Source: Anaerolineaceae bacterium UBA1363 (lineage in GTDB: Bacteria; Chloroflexota; Anaerolineae; Anaerolineales; Anaerolineaceae). From it: a stretch of DNA of 64,000 nt. Position numbers and translations under genes: made by a program. The DNA lies in assembly GCA_002306055.1 (NCBI GenBank), contig DBRR01000037.1:21343-85342 (forward strand), in the 5' to 3' direction. Position 1 is the first letter of the stretch, and every line of letters begins with the position of its first letter. The notes beneath the pieces were generated by a model. That model was given only the letters and a program-made list of their open reading frames with translations, was not told the DNA's origin and did not search any database. Positions 44,257-51,985 of the stretch are shown piece by piece.

Positions 44257-44286
44257 ATTATATCCTCATCGAGTGAAAGTAGTCAA
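44257..44286 (-). promoter_or_regulatory. Promoter of the nucleotidyltransferase-aminotransferase unit
   Basis: Minus strand: -35 TTGACT, 18-bp spacer, -10 TATAAT, followed by a leader of about 40 bases with an AGGAGGG ribosome binding site before the start codon. Confidence 0.75.
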
Positions 44287-44405
44287 TTAATGCCCCCATA
44301 GCAGCCTTGATGGAACCATGACAGCGAGCTGGAAGTTTGTGCGACTAAAAAAATGGAAATAACAGTTGCCTGAACAGATGGTAGGGTTCAGGCTGTAAAT
44401 TGTTT

Positions 44406-45170
44406 CTATGGTGCGTAAATGACCAGGTTGGAAATCGAAAAAGTGGCGGCACTGCTGCCCGAACCCTGGGCGATGACCCCCAAAGCGCCGCTGAGATCAC
44501 TGTGCGTCTGCAAGCTGAATTGCTCGACGCCGTTCACAAACACCCTAAGCTGCCCAGACTCTGCCCAAACCGCGATTCGATTGCTGGCTGGAGCGCCAGG
44601 CTGCAGCTTGCGTGCTTTCTGCCAATTCAACAGCCGGCCGATGCTGGTGTTTAACTGCCGATCCGCCATGAACTCGCCCCGGCAGTTGAACCATATCCGG
44701 AAGGTTCCTGAAGTGCTGTTGCGCCAGAGAACCAGTCCGTATTGATCTTCTTCACTGCACATCAAAACATCCATGGTGAGCTCCAGGTAAAAATCCCCCG
44801 GAAGGATGTGGTCGCTGATGCTGACAAGAGGTGCCTTGCCTGCCGGCAGTGCCAGCGAGAGCGAGTTTGTCTCATAAGCAACCGTTCCGGCTAAATCGCT
44901 GCTTTCCTGCCAGTGGCTCTGATCACTGAAGTCGTCAGCCGCCATCAAAGGCCAACTCACCGGCACTTCGAAAATCTGGGTTGGCAAGCCTCCAACCACC
45001 GTGGCAATACGTGTAGGAGTCGGCGTGCTGGGAAACCAGTCGATCGTAGGGCTGGGAGACAAAACCAGGGTTGGTTCTGGTTCAGGAGTGGGTGTAACTT
45101 CGGGTATCTGCGACACACAGGCAGCCATAACAAATAGGATCAGAGCAATGAGCCAGCTTTTCTTCGGCAT
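44406..45170 (-). CDS. Lipoprotein with concanavalin-like beta-sandwich domain
   Basis: Secreted lipoprotein of 254 residues with lipobox VMAAC (Cys18), a Pro/Thr-rich linker (TPTPEPEPTLVLSPSPT), and a C-terminal beta-sandwich of the LamG/3-keto-disaccharide hydrolase type (about 75-254: DDFSDQSHWQE, DFYLELTMDVLMC, FRIWFNCRGEF, NRIAVWAESGQLRVFVNGVE). Such domains bind or cleave carbohydrates but also occur as pure adhesion modules; no catalytic residues are clearly seen. The TPTP linker is typical of Chloroflexota surface lipoproteins. It diverges from the LysM protein gene. Confidence 0.78.
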   Translation of the reverse strand: MPKKSWLIALILFVMAACVSQIPEVTPTPEPEPTLVLSPSPTIDWFPSTPTPTRIATVVGGLPTQIFEVPVSWPLMAADDFSDQSHWQESSDLAGTVAYETNSLSLALPAGKAPLVSISDHILPGDFYLELTMDVLMCSEEDQYGLVLWRNSTSGTFRIWFNCRGEFMADRQLNTSIGRLLNWQKARKLQPGAPASNRIAVWAESGQLRVFVNGVEQFSLQTHSDLSGALGVIAQGSGSSAATFSISNLVIYAP

Positions 45171-45262
45171 GCTTCAATTTTACTAAAAAGTTGACTTTCG
45201 TTCCTGGTTGCTGACAAAATGCCTCTGGCCGATAATGTTATAATGCAAAAAATGAGGTAACT

Positions 45263-46069
45263 ATGAAGACAAAATCAAAGACGCTGCCCCTTTTTTTGCT
45301 GCTCCTGACCGTCCTGGTCCTGAGCCTCAGCACGCTGCGCCTGCCGGCATCCGCACAGGGGACTCCCTACCAAACCCCCACACCGAATGCGAACGGCGAC
45401 ATTATTTTCAAGGTACGCCCAGGGGATGGCTGCATAAGTATCTCCCTCCTGACCAATGTGCCAATTGAAACTATCAAGAGCCTCAACGGTCTCGATGATG
45501 CCTGCACACTCTATGAAGATCAGGAAATCGTGCTGGGTAGAGTGGAACCCGTTGTGCTTACACAGACGGCGATGCCAACCCCCACTATTCCTCCAGAAAT
45601 GATTACTCCTTCCCCCACTCCTTCTCCTGGAACTGCCACCATTTGCGTGGTGCTTTTCCACGACATGGATGGCAATGGGATGCGCACGACAGGTGAGGAT
45701 TATCTCTACGGCGGTGAAGTAAGCATAAGCAACCGCAGTGGTTCAGTCTCTCTGACTGGCACCACCGTCGCTGGAATTCCGGACGAAGTTGAACCGCGCT
45801 GTTTCCCTGACCTTCCCCAGGATTCCTATAATGTTACCGTCGCCATCCCGGACGGCTTTAACGCCACTACGACGACGAATTACGCCCTCGAAGTAAAGGC
45901 CGGCGAAGATGCCACCATCGATTTTGGGGCACAGGAGTCCGCTCCTTCTGCTGGCGTGGTGGAGCCCGATTCGGCTCGTCGCTCACCAGTTCTCGCAATT
46001 ATTGGTGGAGTTGTCTTGCTGGCAGGGCTTGGTTTAGGCTTTTACCTGTGGCGAACGCGCAAAATATAG
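45263..46069 (+). CDS. Exported LysM-domain protein with C-terminal membrane anchor
   Basis: Surface protein of 268 residues: signal peptide (about 1-31, LLLLTVLVLSLSTLRLPASAQ), a LysM-like peptidoglycan- or glycan-binding domain (about 47-92, IIFKVRPGDGCISISLLTNV, IKSLNGLDDACTLYEDQEIVLG), a Pro/Thr linker, a beta-rich SdrD-B/carboxypeptidase-regulatory-like domain (VVLFHDMDGNGMRTTGEDYLYGG) and a C-terminal helix followed by RTRKI that anchors it. Ribosome binding site GAGGT precedes the ATG, and TATAAT lies at 45239-45244. A strong terminator follows. Confidence 0.82.
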   Translation: MKTKSKTLPLFLLLLTVLVLSLSTLRLPASAQGTPYQTPTPNANGDIIFKVRPGDGCISISLLTNVPIETIKSLNGLDDACTLYEDQEIVLGRVEPVVLTQTAMPTPTIPPEMITPSPTPSPGTATICVVLFHDMDGNGMRTTGEDYLYGGEVSISNRSGSVSLTGTTVAGIPDEVEPRCFPDLPQDSYNVTVAIPDGFNATTTTNYALEVKAGEDATIDFGAQESAPSAGVVEPDSARRSPVLAIIGGVVLLAGLGLGFYLWRTRKI

Positions 46070-46084
46070 CTGATCCCCAAGACT

Positions 46085-46112
46085 AAAAAACAGGACTTGC
46101 GTCCTGTTTTTT
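46085..46112 (+). terminator. Terminator of the LysM gene
   Basis: Stem AAAAAACAGGAC/GTCCTGTTTTTT, 12 bp, with a 4-base TTGC loop, 16 bp after the stop codon. Confidence 0.95.
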
Positions 46113-47048
46113 ATATACCCATGCATAGATAATTCAAAATCATAATGCAATATGCCGGCTTGTTTGCTCATTCCGGTATCTACAAGCTACGAGCTTGGCG
46201 TGTAAATTTTTCGTAGATACCGTATTCATTTGGTCAGCGGCACGGTCAAGAGCGAAGCAGGTAGGGTGGGTTGGCGTCACAAAACATATGCAGGAGCGCT
46301 GCCGTTTATAGCCTACCCACCGCTGCACTTAAAGAAAAATGCTGTTTTTGGTGGGTTGGCTAATTTGATGTTAAGACAGGGCAAGATACTGTGACGCCAA
46401 CCCCACCCTACGAGGGCGAGAACGGAGTCACCCTCACCTTCCTGATCGATGTCATTCAATTATCACGTCTTTCTGAGTCTTAATATACAAGGGCGCAATG
46501 AACCTCTTTTGTTCACTCCGCCAATAAACCCTGCTCTTAGCCCGTAGGGCGACGCATGCGTCGCCCCTACCCGTGGATTATTTCCCCAATAAATAGATCG
46601 AATGGTTGTTGGATCTGTGCGGTGGGAGTAAACCCCCACCGTACGAAGTAAACCTGACCGTATCGATGAGTCTTGGTACATCGCGATTCGTGTATGTCCT
46701 GAATGATAAACTGTTTACATCAATGTATGCCAAGGGCGAAATTGAGGGCACCATGAAGAATGTGATGTGCGAACGTATCGTGCCCTCAATTCGCCATTGA
46801 CGATGACCTAAGTGGCTAGGCCCGTTGATTGTAAATATTCGATGGCGTGTTGGCGGATTGAACCCCACAAAAAGGCGTGGGGCAGGCAGCACAATGGAGG
46901 TTCAATTGGTAATACATTCGGTGCGTTCAATCTCGCCCTACAACCGAGTCGAGTTCAAGCAAATCAATGTCGGAGTGAGCCTGCGCAAGGTCATCATTAT
47001 TCCAGCGTCGAGTGGCGGTCTCATTCCGACAAGTCTGCCGTATTTTTA
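46113..47048. repeat. 936-bp repeat field without genes
   Basis: No coding sequence is supported; several short open frames exist only because of the palindromes. Elements: an inverted pair GTAGGGTGGGTTGGCGTCAC (46261-46280) and its complement at 46391-46411; a palindrome GTAGGGCGACGC/GCGTCGCCCCTAC (46544-46570); CGGTGGG/CCCACCG ending GTAC (46617-46644); a hairpin with arms GGCGAAATTGAGGGCAC and GTGCCCTCAATTCGCC (46735-46795); and an inverted copy of the 17.3/21.8-kb repeat arms (46969-47030). Confidence 0.75.
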
Positions 47049-47672
47049 TCAATAGCCTCTTGCGTGGCGTTGTTCAAGCCAGACGTCACCTTCATTGTGG
47101 TAGCCAGCCCGCTCCCAGAACCCGGGAACATCCGTCTGCGAGAATTCAAGCCCTCGCAGCCACTTGGCTCCCTTCCAGAAGTACACATCCTTCAGGTCAT
47201 CCCGTCCCGGGATTGCCCCGCAGATACCGCGTAAAGGCGCGCCGTGTTCCAGGCTAATGGGCTGCCCTTCGTAGTGAGTTGCCAGCAGGAAGTTGTCCGC
47301 GTCCATCACCGCTAGCGGCAGGTTCGCGGTATAGCCAAATTCCGCATGCTGGATCACAAAGCGCGCGCCAGGTTTTGGCACCACCAGTCCCAGTTCCCGC
47401 AGGGTTTTCAGGCTGACGCCCTCCCAATTCGTATCGAGTTTGCTCCAGGTGGTCACACAATGGATGTCCATTTGCAGCTTGGTGCGCGGAAGCGCATTGA
47501 ATTCGTCCCAAGTGAGCAGCAGGGGTTTCTCAACCTCGCCCCAGACTCTGAAGGTCCAGTTCTCCAGGTTCAGCTGTGGCACCGGGCCGTAATGCAGGAC
47601 TGGAAACCGTTCCGTCAGGTGCTGCCCCGGCGGCAGACGTTTTTTTGTTTCAGAATCTAATTTCCTAAACAT
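47049..47672 (-). CDS. Sulfite-oxidase-family molybdopterin oxidoreductase (single domain)
   Basis: Small protein of 207 residues that is essentially one molybdopterin-binding domain of the sulfite oxidase family. The cysteine that ligates molybdenum is in MDIHCVTTWSKLD; HYGPVPQLNLENWTFRVWG at the N-terminus, GVSLKTL, ATHYEGQPISLEHGAPLR and YFWKGAKWLRGLEF are also typical. It lacks a Tat signal, a dimerisation domain and a haem domain, so it is cytoplasmic and resembles YuiH-like proteins. Physiological substrate is unknown. It starts 7 bp after the UPF0173 gene, probably in one transcript. Confidence 0.9.
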   Translation of the reverse strand: MFRKLDSETKKRLPPGQHLTERFPVLHYGPVPQLNLENWTFRVWGEVEKPLLLTWDEFNALPRTKLQMDIHCVTTWSKLDTNWEGVSLKTLRELGLVVPKPGARFVIQHAEFGYTANLPLAVMDADNFLLATHYEGQPISLEHGAPLRGICGAIPGRDDLKDVYFWKGAKWLRGLEFSQTDVPGFWERAGYHNEGDVWLEQRHARGY

Positions 47673-47679
47673 CTCACCC

Positions 47680-48363
47680 TCACAGACTCAGGCTCTCACC
47701 TGGTTGCAAAACCACTACTTTCGTTTCCGTTTCAGATTCAACGCGCTTTTTCCAAGCTTGCGGATCCTGGGCAATCAATTCCCAGGTGTTGTAGTGCACA
47801 GGCACCACGCGTTTCGGACGCAACAACTTGACAGCGATGAGCGCATCCTCCGGACCCATGGTGTAGTTATCGCCAATCGGGATCAGTGCCAGGTCAATGC
47901 CTTCATCGCCAATAAGTTGCATATCGCCAAACAAGCCTGTGTCACCCGCAATGTAGATCTTTTTTTCATCTGGAGTAGTTAGCAGAAACCCCGCAGGATT
48001 GCCGCCATAGCTACCATCAGGCAGAGAAGATCCATGCAGCGCTTGTGTCAGCTTGAGATAGCCGAACGGGTAGTGGTAGCCCCCACCAATGTGCTGGGCG
48101 TGAGTCTTGAGCCCTTTGTTGCGCAGCCAGGTGCTGATCTCGGCATTGCTGATACACAAAGCGCCGGTCCTCTTGGCAATTGAGACGGTGTCGCCAATAT
48201 GATCGCCGTGACCATGCGTGATGAGGATGTAGTCAGCGCTGAGGTGTTCCGGCTTAACTGCGGCAGCAGGGTTACCAGTGAAGTAGGGGTCGATCAGCAA
48301 TCGGCTCTCACCCACTTTTAATCCATGTGCCGCGTGCCCATACCAGGTATAAATCGTTTCCAT
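47680..48363 (-). CDS. UPF0173 metal-dependent hydrolase (metallo-beta-lactamase fold)
   Basis: Metallo-beta-lactamase-fold hydrolase of 227 residues. The metal-binding motif is THGHGDHIGDT (HxHxDH), with further ligands in GDTGLFGDM and VPVHYNTW. The layout matches the UPF0173/YtkL group of cytoplasmic hydrolases with unknown substrate. The start METIYTWYGHAAH was chosen because AAGGAGG lies eight bases upstream, inside the longer reading frame. The downstream molybdopterin gene follows by 7 bp. Confidence 0.9.
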   Translation of the reverse strand: METIYTWYGHAAHGLKVGESRLLIDPYFTGNPAAAVKPEHLSADYILITHGHGDHIGDTVSIAKRTGALCISNAEISTWLRNKGLKTHAQHIGGGYHYPFGYLKLTQALHGSSLPDGSYGGNPAGFLLTTPDEKKIYIAGDTGLFGDMQLIGDEGIDLALIPIGDNYTMGPEDALIAVKLLRPKRVVPVHYNTWELIAQDPQAWKKRVESETETKVVVLQPGESLSL

Positions 48364-48486
48364 AGCATCGTCCTCCTTCATCCATTATAGTGATTTTAAA
48401 GGCTTAATAAAGGGCTTGTAATAGCGTCGAATCGATGCCAAATATCATCGTAAAATAAAGGCAGCTGGTTAGAAAAAAACTGGAGA

Positions 48487-48744
48487 ATGATCGTTATGCG
48501 ATGCCCACGATGTGGCTCGACACAGGTAGCTATTCAAGCTGTGACTGAGACAACCTTCAAAACAAAGAGGAAGTCGCTGCTTTACTGGCTCACGATTGGT
48601 TGGCTGATTGAGCCGCTGCTGTGGATATTCTTAACGCTGCCAAAACTCTTTTTCGAACTTTTTAAACCCCACAGATTTACTGCGAAAACTACCACGAAAA
48701 AATTGGCAATTTGTCAGAACTGCGGCAAGAGTTGGCGGGTATAG
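48487..48744 (+). CDS. Small zinc-ribbon membrane protein
   Basis: Unrecognised 85-residue protein. An N-terminal CPRC and a C-terminal CQNC could form a split zinc ribbon, and between them lies a hydrophobic stretch (LLYWLTIGWLIEPLLWIFLTLPKLFFELF) that probably dips into or crosses the membrane. The start codon may instead be the ATG three codons later (MRCPRCGS), which has GGAG about ten bases upstream. Function unknown. Confidence 0.65.
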   Translation: MIVMRCPRCGSTQVAIQAVTETTFKTKRKSLLYWLTIGWLIEPLLWIFLTLPKLFFELFKPHRFTAKTTTKKLAICQNCGKSWRV

Positions 48745-48756
48745 CCATTCATTAAT

Positions 48757-50943
48757 TCACAGGATTTCAAGCTTCGCCAGTGAAGCTACCAGCGCTTTCA
48801 GACCAAACCCCTCAAAATAAACTTCCACCGTCTCATCGCCGTGCTCCAGTTTGCTGGTCTTGACCACGCCGCGCCCATAGGTGGCGTGTTTCACCTGCAT
48901 ACCCGTCTTGTAGCGCGTGACGGGCTCTTCCTTCAAGGGAGGAGCGCTACGCATCCACGAAGGCGTCTCCCATCTGGAATATCCGTTTTCACGTCCGTAA
49001 CTGAACCGCCCGGGTAAGTCCCGTGGGCTTCCCTGCAGAAGCTCAGAGGGGAAATCATCCAGAAAACGGCTGGGAATGGTCTCTTCATAACTGCCATAGG
49101 GGCTGCGGCGCCGGCGGGCGCGCGTCAGGGTCAGGCGTTTGCGGGCACGTGTGATTCCAACATAAAGCAGGCGGCGTTCCTCTGCCAGGTCTTCCTCATC
49201 ATCGCGTGAGCGGCTGTGCGGTAAGAGCATCTCATCCAGACCGGTGATGAACACCTGGTCGAACTCCAGTCCCTTTGCGGCGTGAAGCGTCAGCATGGTT
49301 GGCGCATCGACGTTATCGGGCAGGGTGTCCTGGTCCGCAACCAGTGCCATGGACTCCAGGAAGGCCTGCAGGCCCTGCTCTTCGTACTCGAGTACCACAG
49401 CTCGCAGCTCCAGAACGTTCTCCCACCGGTCCAGACCTTCTTCGCTCTGGTCCTGGATGTGCGCCTGATAGCCAATATCCTCCAAAATGCGGTCAAACAA
49501 AACGGTGATCCGGTTCTTCTCCGCGCACTCGCGCCAGCCCTGCAACATCCGCCCAAAGCTTATCAGGCGGGTCGCCTCTCTGCCAAGCGCTTCCTGCCAG
49601 GCTGGATTGCCTTTTGCCAGCCCCAATAGGATTTCTCCCACGCTCAGGTTTTCCTGAGCGGCAAGTTCCGCTACCTTCTCAATGGTTTTATCGCCAATGC
49701 CCCTTGGCGGCAGGTTGATCACCCTGCGCATGCTGATCTCATCCAGCGGGTTGTAAACCAGGCGCATGTAGGCAATTATGTCCTTGACCTCGCGCCGTCC
49801 GTAGAAACGCTGCGCGCCCACCAGGCGGTAATTCAATCCCGCTCGACGGAAAGCTTCTTCCAGCAGGCGGGATTGTGCGTTTGTGCGGTACATGATGGCA
49901 AACGCGCCAGGACTGATCTTCTGATGGGTGATGGCTTGCTCAATCGCGCTGACAACCATCTCTGCTTCTTCGCGGTCGTCCTGGGCGATCAGGAGATTGA
50001 TCTTCTCTCCCTTTTTCGCGTCAGTGAAAAGTTTCTTGGCAGTCCGATTGCGGTTATGATCGATCACCGCCATGGCTCCATCCAAAATGGTTTGCGTGGA
50101 GCGATAGTTTTGCTCGAGCAGGAGAGTTTTCGCGTCCTTGAAGTCCTGTTGAAATCGTAAAATATTTCGATAATCCGCACCGCGCCAGCGGTAGATGCTC
50201 TGATCTTCATCGCCGACAACGTAGAGGTTGCGATGTTTTTGTGCCAGCAGACGCAAAATGGCATACTGCGCAAGGTTTGTGTCCTGAAATTCGTCCACCA
50301 GAATATGTTCAAACTTATGACCGTATGTGTCGCGTACGACCGGATAGTCCTCGAGGATCCGGTTGGTATAGACGAGCATGTCGTCAAAATCCATGGCATT
50401 ATTTTTAACCAGCCTCTGCTGATAGAGGATGAAAAAACGCCGGACCTGTTCATCGCGGAAGTTCTTGACTGGGTAGGTATCTGGCCCGATCAGATCGTTC
50501 TTGGCACGCGAGATGGCATCCAGCAGGGATGCTGGGCGGTATAGTTTTTCGTCGAGATTGCTCTCGCGGACGATTTCCTTCATCAGGGCAAGTTGATCAT
50601 CCGCGTCAAAAATGACAAAATTCTGGTTCACGGGCAGCAAGTCCGCCTCGCGGCGCATGATCCTGCCGCAGATGGCATGGAAGGTTCCCAGCCACAAACC
50701 GTTTGCTTGCTCGCCTATCAGTTTTTGTACCCGTTCGTCCATCTGCCGGGCAGCTTTGTTCGTAAAAGTTACTGCCAGGATCCGATAGGCTGGCACGTTC
50801 AGGGCTCCGATCAAATAGGCGATACGGTAGGTCAGTACGCGCGTTTTGCCGGAGCCAGGTCCCGCCAAAACAAGGGTTGGTCCTGCTGGAGCCGCTACGG
50901 CTTGTTGCTGTTGGGGATTGAGAAGATCGAGCAAGTCATTCAT
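48757..50943 (-). CDS. pcrA: UvrD/PcrA-family ATP-dependent DNA helicase
   Basis: Superfamily 1A 3'-5' helicase of 728 residues acting in repair and replication restart. Motif Q/I LVLAGPGSGKTRVLTYR, Ia VTFTNKAARQM, II VDEFQDTN, III GDEDQSIYRWRGAD, IV QNYRST, V LHAAKGLEFDQVF and VI VGITRARKRL are all visible. The C-terminus has the PcrA-specific tudor-like domain (VKHATYGRGVVKTSKLEHG), which in PcrA contacts RNA polymerase. No SOS box is seen upstream. The transcript ends next to the zinc-ribbon gene by convergence. Confidence 0.96.
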   Translation of the reverse strand: MNDLLDLLNPQQQQAVAAPAGPTLVLAGPGSGKTRVLTYRIAYLIGALNVPAYRILAVTFTNKAARQMDERVQKLIGEQANGLWLGTFHAICGRIMRREADLLPVNQNFVIFDADDQLALMKEIVRESNLDEKLYRPASLLDAISRAKNDLIGPDTYPVKNFRDEQVRRFFILYQQRLVKNNAMDFDDMLVYTNRILEDYPVVRDTYGHKFEHILVDEFQDTNLAQYAILRLLAQKHRNLYVVGDEDQSIYRWRGADYRNILRFQQDFKDAKTLLLEQNYRSTQTILDGAMAVIDHNRNRTAKKLFTDAKKGEKINLLIAQDDREEAEMVVSAIEQAITHQKISPGAFAIMYRTNAQSRLLEEAFRRAGLNYRLVGAQRFYGRREVKDIIAYMRLVYNPLDEISMRRVINLPPRGIGDKTIEKVAELAAQENLSVGEILLGLAKGNPAWQEALGREATRLISFGRMLQGWRECAEKNRITVLFDRILEDIGYQAHIQDQSEEGLDRWENVLELRAVVLEYEEQGLQAFLESMALVADQDTLPDNVDAPTMLTLHAAKGLEFDQVFITGLDEMLLPHSRSRDDEEDLAEERRLLYVGITRARKRLTLTRARRRRSPYGSYEETIPSRFLDDFPSELLQGSPRDLPGRFSYGRENGYSRWETPSWMRSAPPLKEEPVTRYKTGMQVKHATYGRGVVKTSKLEHGDETVEVYFEGFGLKALVASLAKLEIL

Positions 50944-50974
50944 AGACAGATGATTGTACCAAAGGGTCTCAAGA

Positions 50975-51093
50975 GTAGGGAAGGGGCTTGACTCTTGCGG
51001 TCAACCATTTTTCGTAGGGAAGGGGCTTGACCCCTTCCGCATTGACCCCTTTCGTAATATGGTCAAATGGAACGGCGCAAGGCCGTCCCCTAC
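50975..51093 (+). repeat. GTAG-headed palindromes, REPIN-like pair upstream of the RAYT
   Basis: Three units: a partial copy GTAGGGAAGGGGCTTGAC at 50975, a full hairpin starting GTAGGGAAGGGG and ending CCCCTTCCGC (51014-51040), and an inverted hairpin GGAACGGC/GCCGTCCCCTAC (51069-51093). The last two face each other (GTAG outermost on both sides) as in a REPIN. The spacer ends AATATGGTCAAA, which recurs in the downstream pair. Confidence 0.85.
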
Positions 51094-51157
51094 TAAACAT
51101 CCCCAACTTCATAGTTGCTCGGCTCCCTGAAAATGTTTCCGTTGATACAATTAACTC

Positions 51158-51640
51158 ATGGAAAAACCAATCCGGAAGCTTCCCCGAATGAGAGGATTTG
51201 ATTACTCGCAAGAGGCTGTTTATTTTGTCACAATTTGTAGTCATGGAAAAAAGCACATTTTCGGAGATATTTCAAAAATTGGTGATATTAATGTTTTTTC
51301 TCCATCAAGGATTGGTGTACTTGTTGAGGAAAATTTCTTCCGATTACCGGAAAGATTTCCTGAGTTTACCTTGATCCATTTTTCGCTGCTACCTAATCAC
51401 CTTCATTTTCTTACAATGAAGAAGAAAACGGATCTTGACATTGCGAAGAGTCTTTCTGACTTTGTAGGCGCTTTCAAATCGCTTTCAGACAGAGCAGTCA
51501 GGAATGAAATGTCTGGGGTCAGAATTTGGCAAAAGTCTTTTCACGATCACATCATTCGAAGTGAGAAGGATTTTCAAACCCATTGGCTATACATAGAAGA
51601 AAATTTAAACCGGTGGAATGAAGATGAGTATTTTATATAA
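51158..51640 (+). CDS. REP-associated tyrosine transposase (RAYT)
   Basis: Single-domain HUH endonuclease of the Y1 transposase family, 160 residues. N-terminal RMRGFDYSQEAVYFVTICSHGKKHIFG and the HUH motif in SLLPNHLHFLT (His81-Leu-His83) are typical of RAYTs; the candidate nucleophile is Tyr145 in WLYIEENLNRW, after SFHDHIIRSEKDF. RAYTs cut single-stranded REP palindromes next to a GTAG or GGAG tetranucleotide. Here GTAG-headed palindromes flank the gene on both sides, so these are its probable substrates. No second open reading frame or IS200-type ends were found, so it looks like a domesticated, fixed gene. Start ATG has no strong ribosome binding site; TACAAT lies 12 bp upstream. Confidence 0.88.
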   Translation: MEKPIRKLPRMRGFDYSQEAVYFVTICSHGKKHIFGDISKIGDINVFSPSRIGVLVEENFFRLPERFPEFTLIHFSLLPNHLHFLTMKKKTDLDIAKSLSDFVGAFKSLSDRAVRNEMSGVRIWQKSFHDHIIRSEKDFQTHWLYIEENLNRWNEDEYFI

Positions 51641-51985
51641 AGAAATCCGAAAGAATGGGCGGAACGGCGCAAGGCCGTTCCCTACAACGAAATTACAATT
51701 CCGGTAAACCATCTTTCGTAGGGAAGGGGCTTGACCCCTTCCGCAATATGGTCAAACGGAACGGCGCAAGGCCGTCCCCTACGATAAACATCCGCCACAT
51801 GGTCAAACGGAACGGCGCAAGGCCGTCCCCTACGATAAACATTCGCCACATGGTCAAACGGAACGGCGCAAGGCCGTCCCCTACGATAAACATTCGCAAC
51901 ATGGCCAAACAGAACGGCGCAAGGCCGTCCCCTACGATGAATTACTATTTTATGAAAACGGAACGGTACAAGACCGTTCCCTACA
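51641..51985 (+). repeat. GTAG palindromes and 51-bp tandem array downstream of the RAYT
   Basis: A hairpin GGAACGGC/GCCGTTCCCTAC (51661-51685) is followed by a REPIN-like pair (51718-51744 and 51758-51782) matching the upstream one. From 51748 a 51-bp unit (ATGGTCAAACGGAACGGCGC, then AAGGCCGTCCCCTACGATAA and ACATTCGCCAC) is repeated four times at 51748, 51799, 51850 and 51901, and a diverged last hairpin GGAACGGTAC...CCGTTCCCTAC ends at 51984 inside the chrA stop codon. Both strands stay open across the array because 51 is a multiple of three; I do not regard those frames as genes. Confidence 0.9.

Noticed and set aside
46606..46800. 64-codon plus-strand frame and neighbouring short frames in the repeat field
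   Set aside because: They consist of hairpin arms and lack ribosome binding sites; treated as repeats.
51748..51951. Possible CRISPR array
   Set aside because: The units are nearly identical over the full 51 bp, with no variable spacers, and no cas genes are present.
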